Source: Dermacentor variabilis (Eukaryota > Arthropoda > Arachnida > Ixodida > Ixodidae). Taken from it: 64,000 nt of DNA. Position 1 is the first letter of the stretch, and each line of letters begins with the position of its first letter. Below the pieces are notes generated by a model. It worked only from the letters and a program-made list of their open reading frames with translations, was not told the origin of the DNA and ran no database searches. The stretch lies in contig NC_134569.1 of NCBI RefSeq assembly GCF_050947875.1, positions 205,772,127 through 205,836,126 of the forward strand. The letters run 5' to 3'. Made by a program: the position numbers and the translations under genes. Positions 11,378 through 22,499 of the stretch are shown here, one piece after another.

Positions 11378-12278
11378 CTACACACAGTTCCCAAGACCTG
11401 TAGACTTGACGTATCTTAAGAGCCTTTTCGTGGCTTTCTGTGCCATCGACGCGTCCGGCCAGGGTCCAAGGATCTTCATTACGGAAAATGGTCTAGAATC
11501 CAGCTGGTTCATTGCTGTCTGGAGAACTTTGCGCTCATCGGCGTGTTGGGGACAGATACAGGATGTGTTCAATCGTTTCTGTGGTCCCGCAATAGTCGCA
11601 CATCGGCGTAGTTCCCTTTCCAAAGCGGAACGAGTCGGCCTTCGTAAATGCCACCCCTAGCCAGAAGCGGCACAATACTGTCTCCTCAGAGCGGGAAATT
11701 CATGATGGCACTTTTAGCTTTAAGGATGGATCCAGCCTATGACACTTCGGGAGGGTGGGAGAAGACCAGTATTTGTGTGTCGTAGCTCTAGCCACAATAT
11801 GAAGCTTTCTTGCAGCGTCGGTTGTTGATAAGGAGATTGAAACTAGTAGGGCATCTATATGGGCAGACCGGGTGGCTTCGTCGGCGAGGTCATTGCCAGA
11901 AATGCCGGTATGTCCAGGTAACCACTGGAATATAAGTTCATGCTCTTCAGCGAAAGCTTGATGATGGTCTCCTCTTATTTCACATATCAGCCGCTCATGA
12001 GTCCTATAATATATGGCAAAATGTAGACTCTGAAGTGCTGCCTTAGAGCCGCAAAATATGGCCCATTATTGAGGGGTTCCTTGCAGGAGATATTTGACTG
12101 CACCACGCAGAGCAGCAAGTTCGGCCGCCGTTGATGTTGTCATGTGGGATAGCATGAACTTGATTGTGGTTTTAGTAGCCGGAATGACAACGGCACTTGA
12201 ATAGCTGGTAAGGGAGACCAAACCATCAGTATGGATGTGTATTCGGGTGCGAGGAAGGGCTAACTGGAGCCATGGCAT
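11378..12278 (-). pseudogene. LINE RNase H fragment
   Basis: 12066-12278 holds IHIHTDG and TTSTAAELAALRGAV. Minus-strand translation near 11880-11950 reads FQWLPGHTGISGNDLADEA, and near 11600 a CDYCGTTETIEHIL block. The last piece ends LDSRPFSVMKILGPW...AQKATKRLL, which is like the end of the plus-strand LINE near 52050-52170, so this is a 5'-truncated relative of that family. Stops and shifts make it inactive. Confidence 0.8.
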
Positions 12279-12627
12279 GCTGTTCTAGGAGCTTGAGCGT
12301 CTTTCACGGTGCCGGCTACGCCAAAGTGGGCGGGCAACCAAAAGCAGAACAGGGCGGGCTTGCGCCGAGGCTTTAGAAGTTGTTGGCGCGCCAGCCGGCC
12401 AATGGAGATCAGCAAATCAAAAGATAGGTGTTCAAAGCTGCAGGGGGAACTTTTCTTGTAGTGCAATTTGTTTCTCGTTGAGCAATAACGCTCCCGTTTT
12501 ACAAGCCAGCAACTATAAGTACCCTGGCGTTTATATCCCCGAGAACCTTTCATGACAAACTGTGATTGAACAGATAGTCATTAATGCTTATCGTTCCAGT
12601 GGTAACATAAAGTGAAACTTCTCCATC

Positions 12628-13104
12628 GTGCCTACTAACCTAAAGGGCCTTTTGTATAAAACACTTGTCCGTTCAAAACTTCAGTATGGCTGCTCCATAT
12701 GGGACAAACGTGTTCAGTCGTTATCGCTCTGCCTCGAAGTCATCCATAACCCTGCATCTCGTTTAATTTTACCAAGCCATTGCCACACTGCAATTGTCAC
12801 ATCAATGAAATCATCTGTTAATTTGCCTGACCTTTCATTTCGACGTCAGTTTGCTCAACTCTTTCTTTTTCATACAATATACCATTTCAATTTTGGCCTA
12901 CCTAACTCAATCTTCACAGCACCCTCTTTTGTTTCTTCATGCAACGACCACGAGTTCAAAGTTGGTGCGTCTAATTGTAGTAATATGTATTTTCATTCTT
13001 TTCTACCCACCACAAGCACCTGCTGGAACAACATTCTCGCCGTCTTCGCCTCCATTATCAATGACAAGAACTTTAAGACCGCCACTTCCACTCACTTCAT
13101 GTAA
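12628..13104 (+). pseudogene. LINE reverse transcriptase C-terminal fragment
   Basis: A 158-codon frame with YKTLVRSKLQYGCSIWD, PASRLILPSH, TSMKSSVNLPDLSFRRQFAQ and a TSTCWNNI end. These match the C-terminal (post-thumb) part of RT in CR1/Jockey-like LINEs. It ends at a normal stop, followed by an AT-rich tail with AAATAAATGAAAC near 13157, which may be the element 3' end. Everything upstream of this domain is missing, so it is a 5'-truncated insertion. Confidence 0.75.
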
Positions 13105-13159
13105 TTACACCGTATTACGCTCTCGACTCTGTAATGTTATAAACCCTGCGAGTAAATAA

Positions 13160-13930
13160 ATGAAACGAAGGGAAGCAAATCGTCTAGTCATTCATAAAGC
13201 AATAGCTTTCAGTTGCTACATGGAGCTTCTTGGGTATCACTTCAACCAGTCCAACCAGTTGAGCACAAACTTTAAGCATTGGGAACGAATCCGACTCACC
13301 TCCCGTTTCAAATTTCTGCATAGTTCGAATGAGGAAATTTCGGAATAAAATTGAATATGGATATTCAATTATACCGAAACACGGGTTCAAAATGATGGTT
13401 TGCAGCACGACCGTCTCAATAAGTTCATATAATCTGTAAGATACCTGAAATTAAGAAAGAACGCAGGGGTTCTGAATAACCGCAATTATAATTTCCAGCA
13501 CCCAGACATCTGCTTCTAAAGTTGTCGAGCGGCCTTTCTTGAAGGTGACATAAACTTAACTAACACAGAGCCCTAAATTCTGATAAATATCGTCAACTAC
13601 CCATCGAAGACTGCTGCACGTTGATGAGTAGGCTAACAAAATGCATAATTTTGCAATAATCCATCTGTAATCAATTCCAGAGAGTTAAAACGTTCAAACA
13701 TTTGAATCCTTGCTTCCAAACATCGCTCGCACAAATGCAGTCGCTCTTGACATGGACGTCAAGATTTGCTTCACAGCGGACGCGCCTTTCACGTAGAATG
13801 AGGACTCAAGGCGCCATCCGGCACGACAGTGCAGTTTTGCAAGATCGGAAAGCAAAGCGACGAGTGCTAACCAACAAAATAGGTTGCGACTACGTGTCAC
13901 GCAGACGCAACGTTCGGACAAGTGTCGCTG
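13160..13930. other. No gene seen; upstream region of the cuticle gene
   Basis: AT-rich sequence with no recognisable coding or repeat motif up to about 13700. The open frames at 13694-14232 on both strands overlap the promoter and first exon of the cuticle gene and look like chance frames. Confidence 0.5.
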
Positions 13931-13937
13931 GCTGGTG

Positions 13938-13944
13938 TATAAAA
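13938..13944 (+). promoter_or_regulatory. TATA box of the cuticle protein gene
   Basis: TATAAAA lies 109-115 bases before the predicted start codon at 14053, in a GC-richer context. Transcription would start near 13965-13980. The exact start site is not determined from sequence. Confidence 0.65.
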
Positions 13945-14052
13945 GCCAGCTGCCCAAGAGAAGCGGCCAGAAAACATTTGCTGTCGCATCAACGTCGCTC
14001 GCCGGACCGCAGCTGTCTTGGCTTAACCTGTGAGATCATCGTAAAAGCAAAA

Positions 14053-17000
14053 ATGTTCACCACGGTGAGAATTTGTTTTGCAGTAATTTCAGGGCACATC
14101 ACTTTCATTTACAGAATGCTGCCTTATTTTTCCCTTGCTGATGATTTACGCAATGTGGTGGAAGAGCTTGTTAAATATATAGTTGCATGTCGAACTATTA
14201 TGACGTGTAATAATGTTCATGTTGCAGAATAAGTTATAAGAGCTAAAAAATACCCGGGCGCAACTGGTAACAGTAGAAGTTCTGCCCATCTTCTCAGTAT
14301 TTTCTTTCTTGCGCTCTATTAATTTACTCGGCCTTATGAACCAGGTAGCCTAAGAATACGTCTTGTTGCGTGCAAATTTATTGTTTTCGTAGCAGCTGTA
14401 AATCAGTTGTACTCGCATTTATATACGGACCCTCAAGGGCCCTTCCATCTTCGATTAGGTCTAATCTGAGAAATGTATATGTGAACGTCGTGAACGGATT
14501 TCTTGCCGTTCACTCTCCTGATCCTGCCCATCAAGACAAAGTCAACAAGGTTCTAGTACACTGCATTATTATTCCCGTCTGTTTGTTCTCTGGGGTGTTT
14601 TAATTTCATAGGTTATCTTTTCCAACTTTGTTTACATTGTTCATATTATACCTATGGGTGCACTTTTTACATCCTCCTCCTACATCCATGGTTACCATAG
14701 CTGACGTACCATTAGAATATTCAAACTGCTTGGTTCATGAATACTGAGATTTCACGTCCAAAAGAAGCACTCGGGCTATGAAAAACGCTGTAGTGGGGAG
14801 CTGCAGATCAATTTCGACCTTAAAATAGGTACCTGAGAGCTTTTACATTTCACTTTCAGCGAAGTACGGCCGCTGAGGTTGGCAAGTTGAAATTAATAAA
14901 TAGCAGCTGCACGAAGGACGAAATAAGTGCACACCTACGCAGTCGGTCACATTTAAAAGCGCTTCAGTTTATCAGGCCAAAAATTCCAAAAAAGGTAAAA
15001 GGCATTACTTGTCAACCCTCTCGATTTCCTTCAACGTGTGCGAGCGCTATCAACAGTGCTTGCGAGTTACACGGAGCCGCTCTGTTTCATAACAACCCGA
15101 ATAAAGAACTCGCGCGTACTTTATTTCAAGACTGAAGAGGGCTCTTTGTATAAACTTGTATTCAATTCACTTTTGCTAACTCCATCAATACATGTAGACA
15201 TCGCAGAGAAAGGTGATCTCTTCGCTTGAATGACACAGATTATGTTTCTCAGGAAAGGAAGAAACCTAATCGTAAAAGCATCAAGTACGGCTACACCAAG
15301 CCGCTGAGCACAAAAAGATTCCAGAATGCACATGCAAACGCTTATCTTAACAAGAACACAAGTACAAATTCTTCACCTGACACAGTATCCCCTTTGGAAG
15401 CTACAGGCCAGTACTCTCATTGTATGCATCAAAAGGAAGAGTACAAAACAGCATTTAAAGCACCGATCTAGCAGTTAGAGCCCCTTGCTGGTCTAAAGAC
15501 TAAAAAGGAAACGAATAATAAGTGCCCTTTAAAGTGGCCATTAAAAACTCTGAACAATTTAAGAGAAGGTAGCCGATCTATCGCACAGGCTACAGTGTAC
15601 ATTTTGGATAAATATTACTGCACTGCGTGCGGAAGAGAATTTACAGTCGTGTGCCAAAAACTGCGAGAAATCGCTTCGTATCCCTTCCATAGTTCCGTCA
15701 TGCAACGCCATCAAAATGAGCTGAAACCTACCAACGCTATTGGCTGATTTGGCGACAGCGAGAGCAGTCTGAGCAGCAGATGTTGCTAATTTTTCGTTAA
15801 ATAAATGAAAAACGTACGTGCTCGCGATGTCGAAAACAGGGCAAAATTATTTCATCTTTACATTACGCGTAGCTGCTTCATCCGCGCGTGGCCTTCGAAA
15901 TCGAAGCGGCGTATTGCGTAGCGTGGTCTACCGCGGCCGCCACGGGGAGGCGCGACGAGCGCTTTGCCTTCATAGCTTCTCTATTGTGAAACTTCCAGCA
16001 CTGCAGTGCAGTTGAATAGAGAGCGAAATTCAGATAACGGTGTGATAACCACACTCTGGTCGAAGAATTTCAAAAATGTTTAAACATGAAATACGCGAAA
16101 AGACGTGCTTTATAAGTGAGACCTTTCTGTGATTAGATAGAAAAGTGTTTCAGCGCCCCTTTAATGCATAGCCTGCTCGAAGTTTTGCGAACACACCGCT
16201 CCTTCGTAGTGCATTTAACAGGTGAACAGGCATCACGCTGGGGCGAGGCCCCACGTGACGTGTTCTCAAACGTTTTCGTGCCTTTGTAAAATAAAAACGC
16301 TCTTTTTGTTAATCCCAGTTGCAAGTGCTTATGGTGTACATCGCCGTGGAAGCCTACGGCCTACACCACCACCAGCAGCAGCGGACACAAGCCGGATACA
16401 GGGGCGCCGGCTTCGGTGGCTACGCTGCTGCGGGGACACCTTACGGAGGATACGATGCCTATGCTAGTGTGGGTATCACTTGCTTTCTCTACGCACGATT
16501 TGATCCCGGACATTTCAGCGAGCACGCAATACTTCCGGTCACTTGACCTGGCGGTTGACACTGGCGTGAATATGAGCGCATATATTTTCTCAGCGACGGT
16601 AACAAGGATATACTTCGCTTTATGAAATCGTAACGTCTTTTACTTCCTTTTTATGTCTGTACGGTATTGGGCCATGATCTTGCTCACGCGACTCGTAGCT
16701 AGTACTTTAAATTAGCGTCAGAAGTGCTGGCATGGGAGGCTACTGCTGAAATCAAGTCTAGTTCTTGCCGAGACAACCTCACCACCTTTTATCTGATTGA
16801 ATCTTTCCCCTCGCTGTTGCCAGCTTAATTTGGCGGAATATTTTGCTTTCTGCGCTTTGTCCCTTCATTCCTTACCTTGTCGAAGGAACAGCTGCTGCCT
16901 GAAAGTCCCCCGCGGCAATTTTCGCGAGCTCACCTGGAGTGCGCATAAAAGCGCGATATCTTTATACATTAAAATCAGGACTTTTGCATAATATCGACAT

Positions 17001-18225
17001 TGTCTTGCACATTTCAGCTAGCCGTCGGTGATCAAGAAACTGTGAACACATTTTGCTAAAGCTAGGTACAGCAAGCTTTACGATGGGCGACAGCACGTAT
17101 TGCGCTTATATATACGTCGAGAACTCCACGCCCACGAATACGTTGTTTGATGACCATCTTACTGTGTAAACAAACACGGCACAATGTAAAGAATGCACCT
17201 GTTAGCTACCAAACAAGCTTACGGAAGGGACAAGCCTTCGTGACAAGGCTAATTTCGCGAGCACTCTCTTAACCAAGTTTCTGGTGCAACTGTACGGTGC
17301 GACTTTTAGCATTTTTTTCTTTTCGTCCTTCATAACAATGCTAGTGAGAAACCCATGCCTGTAAGGCTTAGCTGATCTTATGGGTTCCGGACTATGCTGC
17401 TAAGGTTTCGTCACAAAGCAGGTAACAATTGCTTTTCCAATTCCTCTCTACAATATTTTGTACTATGATTTCGCATAAGTTTATATTGGCTGGCTACTCA
17501 ACGCAGAGTAGCCAGTCGGTACTGACACTGGGTAACCTCCCCGTCTTTCCTCTCGTTTTTTTCTCTCCCTCTCTCTTTCCCTCGCTCTCTTTGCATAAGG
17601 GTTGCCAACGAAAAAATCTCGTTCTTCTTCTGGCTTACAGCTACCTCAGCCGTACAGTTTCGGCTACGACAACGTGGACGAGTACGGAAACCGACAGTTC
17701 CGCAGCGAGCAAGGTGACTCCAACAACGCCAAGACGGGTTCGTACGGATACCGTGACGTCAACGGCCTCTACCGTCGAGTGAACTACGTGGCCGATGTGA
17801 ACGGCTTCCGGGCCACCGTGGACACCAACGAGCCCGGCACCGCCCCTGGTGCCAGCGCCGACGCGGTCTTCAACGCTGCGCCAGTCGTTCCTCCGGTTCC
17901 CTCAGGACTTGGACAGATTGGTGCACCTGGAGCCTATGTCGCCAGGGCGGCGGGGCCGTACAACGCTGGTGGCTACAGCGGTTACGGCGGATACGGATAC
18001 AACCCCTACGGAGGCGCTGCTGGAGGCTACGGATACACCCCGTACGGGCGTCAGGGTTACATTGCCAGTAGCCCAGCACTCGGCGGATATGCTTACGGCG
18101 GCCAACCACCTTACGGCTACGGTGCCGCCGGCTACGCTGCGGGCAACTCGCCGGGTGTCTACGGCTCCCCTGCTGGACACACAAGTTGGCCTTCCGCTCA
18201 CCGCGGATACCGCCGCCGTCGTTAA
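14053..18225 (+). CDS. Cuticle protein with Rebers-Riddiford chitin-binding domain, three exons
   Basis: Exons are 14053-14064 (four codons, MFTT, donor GTGAGA), 16319-16468 (acceptor AATCCCAG, donor GTGGGT) and 17641-18225 (acceptor GGCTTACAG, stop TAA). All junctions are phase 0, giving 248 residues. A tiny first exon that starts the signal peptide, followed by a long intron, is the usual layout of arthropod cuticle genes. The joined N-terminus (MFTT plus LQVLMVYIAVEA) is a plausible signal peptide, cleaved near YGLHHH. A glycine/tyrosine-rich linker follows, then the chitin-binding core starting PQPYSFGYDNVDEYG and including TGSYGYRDVNGLYRRVNYVA and GFRATVDTNEPGT. The C-terminal half is Gly-Tyr-Ala rich (YGGYGYNPYGG type) and ends in basic RRRR. 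The product is secreted and should bind chitin in the cuticle. The exact RR subclass is not decided. Confidence 0.9.
15528..16166. repeat. Possible non-autonomous DNA transposon in intron 1 of the cuticle gene
   Basis: The left end reads TTTAAAGTGGCCATTAAAAA, and the right end, read in reverse complement, TTAAAGGGGCGCTGAAACAC, matching at roughly three quarters of positions. The ~640-bp interval has no coding potential. The imperfect terminal inverted repeat is suggestive only; no clear target duplication was found apart from TTAA near both ends. Confidence 0.35.
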
Positions 18226-18280
18226 TGAAGCGATCTGCAAAACTAGTAGCACAGCGCTGAAAACACGGTGTTATTTTCTA

Positions 18281-18286
18281 AATAAA
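18281..18286 (+). terminator. Polyadenylation signal AATAAA of the cuticle gene
   Basis: Canonical AATAAA 56 bases after the stop codon, with a GT-containing stretch downstream. Confidence 0.7.
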
Positions 18287-18299
18287 GTGGGAACATTAC

Positions 18300-19620
18300 G
18301 GCCAATATGCTTTTTCCAAACTAAAGATAGCTTGAAAACAGAAGGCGGATCACAAAGTCAGATGTCTAGCATTCTGCATGTAAAAAGAAATCACAGGAGA
18401 TTGTCTTCAAGAAGCCATTACCTCCTTTCTACTAGCAACACTTGACCATTACCGAATATATTTAATGATGAGTTTGTCTCTTGCGCATTCCGAATGTCTT
18501 TCTTTGCGCTAAGGCAAAACTTAACTGGTGAAAATCTAGGTATACGTTCCTTGAGTTCTAAGGCCAGTAAATGTTAATCTCTGTATCATCACTTTCTTAG
18601 CTCTGTTTAGGACAGTGAATGGGAAGCATCGCGCAACCTTGAACTCTAGGTTTAGAGAAACACAGTTATGTTCTAAAGACCTATATATGTGATGGTGTAC
18701 CAACTTGCCGCTGCAAGCAAATCACGAAGCCTGCTTAAAAATGGCTTTTTAAATTGGGCCTGAAATATTTGTTTGTACTTGTACAACGCAACGATAAGCC
18801 TGCATAAGCATAAGGTCTTATGCGCAGCATGGCTCGGCGGTACAAATAATCGCACACGGTAAGTTTTTACATCAAAGAGGGGTAAACAGGCTTTTTGAAA
18901 AGAAGACACCCTAAACGTGGAAACTGGCATTTGTTAAAATGGGCGCTTTTAGGCACACCCTACACTCTTAAAGAAATTTGTGACTTTTAAGGGTTATCTT
19001 CTCCCACAACAGTAATCGCCAACTGCCTCGCTTGCGTTTCCTTTGCTTAACGTTGTGAGCCCGGTTTTTCCAGGTGACGAAAAGCATGCGCGTTATCAGC
19101 GTGACACATAATTCTGGACAGGAATTTAGCGAGGGCAGAATTTTCAAGAAAGCAATCGCAATAAGGGCAGACGATGTTTATTGTGTGGTTCAAGATAAGC
19201 CCGAAAAGGTACAACCTTTTTTAAGAGTTTACAACAACGGTGCTTATGTTAAACCACTGGGAAACATACACCAAACGAAAGCGTGCCACATATACCCTTC
19301 ATATACCTTTCAGGAGGTCCCGATAAGGTCTTTGAGTATGGGACCTCCTTTCTTTCTTTTTTACACTATTCTTTTTTATAACCTGTAATCTACAGTCAAC
19401 AAATCAATTTCAATTTCAATTTCTTTTTGTATGTTAACACCCACTGTTAAGGATGCCAAGGTGGGTACAGGTGTTTCAGTCTGGACCGAACTTTAAATGG
19501 GCACACTTTATTGATAAATGAAATCTATGACATATTGCCTACAGTCGTCTGGCTTTGTTTTTTAAAATGAATTATAGTAACCTGATTATATGCGTGTATG
19601 CATATATCGAGGCAGCTTTT
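18300..19620. other. Intergenic; no gene, one weak inverted-repeat element
   Basis: No coding sequence recognised. Between about 18957 and 19230 the ends (CACTCTTAAAGAAAT and TTTTTTAAGAGTTT) are loosely inverted copies, which might mark a small MITE. A 9-bp inverted repeat GGAGGTCCC/GGGACCTCC lies at about 19312-19348. Both are low-confidence. Confidence 0.3.
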
Positions 19621-19689
19621 ATACCTAGATGCCTTATACAGCAGGCCACGCGCTGAAACAGATGAAGCTGGCCATGATGGTGAATATAT

Positions 19690-20132
19690 TGTCACGTGGC
19701 AGTGACGGTGAAGAAAGCAGCAGTACGGTGGAATACAAAACTAGCTTTTATTGGGCGAACCTGTGGCCACAAAAAACAGGCTACACTTATAGCACAACGG
19801 TAGCGGCGAACACGGTCGGCGATCGTCGGAAAGCTGATCAGCGGGCCAAGCGCGTCGGCTTTTATACAGCAGTCGTCGAATGTTCCAGACTAATCGTTCG
19901 GACCCGCGTGCCTTCCACAAAGTTCTACACCATTCGCGTCAGGTGATGAAATCAGATAACGTAAGGTTCGGCGACAACAGACAGCGGATAGAAGCATCGA
20001 TAACTTTCCAGAAACTTCGGATACATGCAGGCGCGTCCCGCGCTGCGCGATTACATTTGTTAGGCGGCGAAACGTGGTTGCCCGATAAAGATACGTGTCA
20101 ATGCAATACATGTCAATACAAGACACGTGTCA
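19690..20132 (-). mobile_element. Solo LTR of a gypsy-like retrotransposon, copy 1
   Basis: A 443-bp block, about 90 percent similar to the reverse complement of 48317-48735. On its own (minus) strand it starts TGACACGTGT and ends CACGTGACA. It carries a TATA-type promoter (TGTATAAAAGCC) and a poly(A) signal (CCCAATAAAAG), as an LTR should. The 4-bp ATAT at 19686-19689 and again at 20133-20136 is its target duplication. No internal domain is present, so recombination between LTRs is the likely origin. Confidence 0.8.
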
Positions 20133-20279
20133 ATATATGGGTGCAGATGTAGGGTGAATATAATGCTTAGACTACACTGGCGCCAAGTCATTTGCGGAGT
20201 TCACGTTTAATATGGGTAGGCTGTACCTATGTGGGCTGTATGTATAAAATATGTGATATTATACCATAATGGCTAAAGA

Positions 20280-21010
20280 AAGCAATATACTACGCCTTTT
20301 TTTTACTCGAAGCTAATTTATTGTGTTTTGATTTGGGGGAGCAACTACAGCAAAAAACTACCATAAGTTATTAAGCTTGCAAAAACGAGTAGTCTGAATT
20401 TTTGAAAACCCATACACAATCTCTTTCGCAAACATTTACTGATCCAAGCAAATCAATTATTTGATTATAGATTACTCTTACATATAAAACACAGGCCCCA
20501 TGTTGTTCGCATACCCACTTCTCCTCGATACCGCCCCATTACGTTATAAAATCAGAAAAATATCATTCACGCATACTAACTACGGACGTCAGGATATAAA
20601 GTATCTAACACCAAGGCTACTAAACATCGTTAGCAAAAAATTGATTTCTATGCACCTCATTTTAAGCAACGTATAAAAAACCTTCTGATACACAATCAAT
20701 TTATTTATGCATACAATGCTATCGCACTAAACAATTTTTAGCACTATATATGTATGCCTTAAATTGCGCTATATTGTGAATGTACAAACAAACAAAAGTT
20801 GAAGCATAAATGTTTTTTTTTTTCACATAGTCATTGTATAATGTACACATTATGCTGTTTATTTGTATTTTCTACGTCGTACTTGCTCGTTTCTATTTAT
20901 ATTTGCTTTTTTTCGTACACTGAATCATCATGTAAGCCGGACGCGCTCAGGAGTTAGAGGCCCTGTCAGGCCATATGGCCTTTTGTTCTTGTTTCCTCTT
21001 TCTGTAATAA
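20280..21010 (+). pseudogene. Degenerate LINE RT C-terminal fragment with 3' tail
   Basis: Translation with frame changes around 20300-20700 resembles the end of LINE RT (for example LIWG-like and KLAKTSS-like stretches near 20320-20400), full of stops. It runs into an AT-rich region and ends GTAATAAAGAGAGAAATAAAC near 21005, a LINE-style 3' end with a preceding GCCATATGGCC palindrome. The assignment rests on weak similarity. Confidence 0.4.
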
Positions 21011-21053
21011 AGAGAGAAATAAACTTCAAACCTTAAAAACATCAAAACCTGCA

Positions 21054-21560
21054 GCTGGCCCAAAGCATACTTAAGGATGAAGCTGCAGAAAGCTTGGCCA
21101 AGGCTTCTATCAGCGGCTCTGTGATTATCCTTCTTCCAAAGACGGGTTTTATCATGTCTGGCAGGTTTAGAAGATATATCCTTTTAACATCAAAATCAAA
21201 TCTTACATCATACAGGGGACTACACCACTTACGATTCCATTGGAGCAGGAAATTTTCCAAAAGCAGACAGACGGAAGTGACATTAACGACATTGCGTTGT
21301 CGAGTCCCGCCCCCAAATTTATAAATGCACCGATTTTTTCTGGCAATTTCCCTTTTGTGCCATTCTTGCAACTCATTAGAAACGATCGAACAGTATTTAC
21401 TTGAATGCCCGCGTTTCTCCTCCCTGAGAAAAGGGACTTTGGAAATTACAGTGCGAAGGCTCGGCAAGCCATTGAACACTCCGTTACTGCTGTTTTTCGG
21501 AGCTTCTGTGCTTGGGCACTCACACGGGAATCTAGGCATGGCCATGTAAAAGTTTATTAC
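21054..21560 (+). pseudogene. LINE C-terminal (post-RNase H) fragment
   Basis: The plus-strand frame at 21325-21549 reads CHSCNSLETIEQYLLECPRF, then SSLRKGTLEITVRRLGKPL, and ends GASVLGHSHGNLGMAM. A C-x2-C then H/E-x-LLECP block is the standard end of RNase H-bearing LINE ORF2 proteins. Just upstream, TLRCRVPPPNL continues the same domain in line. It is 5'-truncated and separate from the scrap that ends at 21010. Confidence 0.7.
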
Positions 21561-21797
21561 TGCATCAAACCGACTTCATTCTTGACAATATTATTCACTT
21601 CATTCCTCCTTTATCGCCTCATTTAAACCACATATACTTTGTTTGAATGACTGTCTATTTCATTGTTTTTAGCTTCCCTCGCTTTAACTTATTCATCAAA
21701 ATTATAGATTTTTAAACTTATTACCTTAGCACATATGTAAAATTTGTCCCACTTTTGGCCAATCCCCGTGAGTGGGTATGCGCCAAACACTTCAAGG

Positions 21798-21830
<33 letters not shown>

Positions 21831-21841
21831 ACAACAACAAC
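21798..21841 (+). repeat. (ATC)n/(ACA)n microsatellite
   Basis: About nine ATC units followed by several ACA units. ATC runs of this kind are the tails of RTE elements elsewhere in the window (61675-61692), so this could be an old RTE tail, but no RTE coding sequence adjoins it. Confidence 0.8.
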
Positions 21842-21843
21842 TC

Positions 21844-22250
21844 TTTGCACCACGCGCGCAAGCAGCCAACCCGGCCCTGGTTATGGCGGCCAACGATGTA
21901 TGAAAGGCTTTAAACCGAAACACAATCTCTGTGGCACGGCAGCGGCCGTCCAAAGGCGCGACAACGGGACTGACGCGACAGTTCAATGGCGAAGTCTGTT
22001 CCCTAATAGTGTGGGGTCCGATAAAACAGTATCGAAACTTTTCGGGCAACCCAGGAGCTCGAACTGGGATCCACAGCAACACTTCGTCTCCAGTGTGGAA
22101 GGAAACGGCACAAGTGTGATGCATCATAGGGGGTTTTGCGGTCTTGCTGACAGGCATCGGTGTTGTAGCCGGTGCAGTGGTGACACCGGGCAGCGCCCGA
22201 AACAAACTGCTCACACACTGATGTCGGCGAGAGCACCGGCACACCAAAGA
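21844..22250 (-). pseudogene. gypsy integrase C-terminal fragment
   Basis: The minus-strand frame contains FHTGDEVLLWIPVRAPGLPE, then RYCFIGPHTIREQTSPLNCR and GRCRATEIV. This is the DNA-binding tail that follows the integrase core in Ty3/gypsy polyproteins. No core, RT or LTR was found next to it, so it is an isolated remnant. Confidence 0.7.
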
Positions 22251-22499
22251 AAGAGAGGTCAGAGAGAGTGATCAGTTGACGCCAATACACGAGGAAAAAA
22301 TGGCAAGTATGCCGTAGTGCGTTGCCGGTCGGTGTTTTATGCGACAGTGAGGAATGACGGAATCAAAAGGGTATTTAACCGACATAGTTGGTTCATTCTT
22401 CGAGGGGTGTAGCAGAAGAAGTTGTAGAACACAGAAAGCAATGAACAGACGTGGACGTAGCTGCCGCGTCAACTGATTTCTCCATTGAAGTTCCCGTGC

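Noticed and set aside
13702..14232. 176-codon plus-strand frame across the cuticle promoter
   Set aside because: It spans the TATA box and first exon in another context and has no domain.
17870..18252. Open frames opposite and alongside the cuticle exon 3
   Set aside because: They arise from the Gly/Tyr-rich codons of the real exon and have repetitive, non-conserved composition.
21798..21841. CRISPR-like tandem repeat
   Set aside because: Simple trinucleotide run without spacers; a microsatellite.
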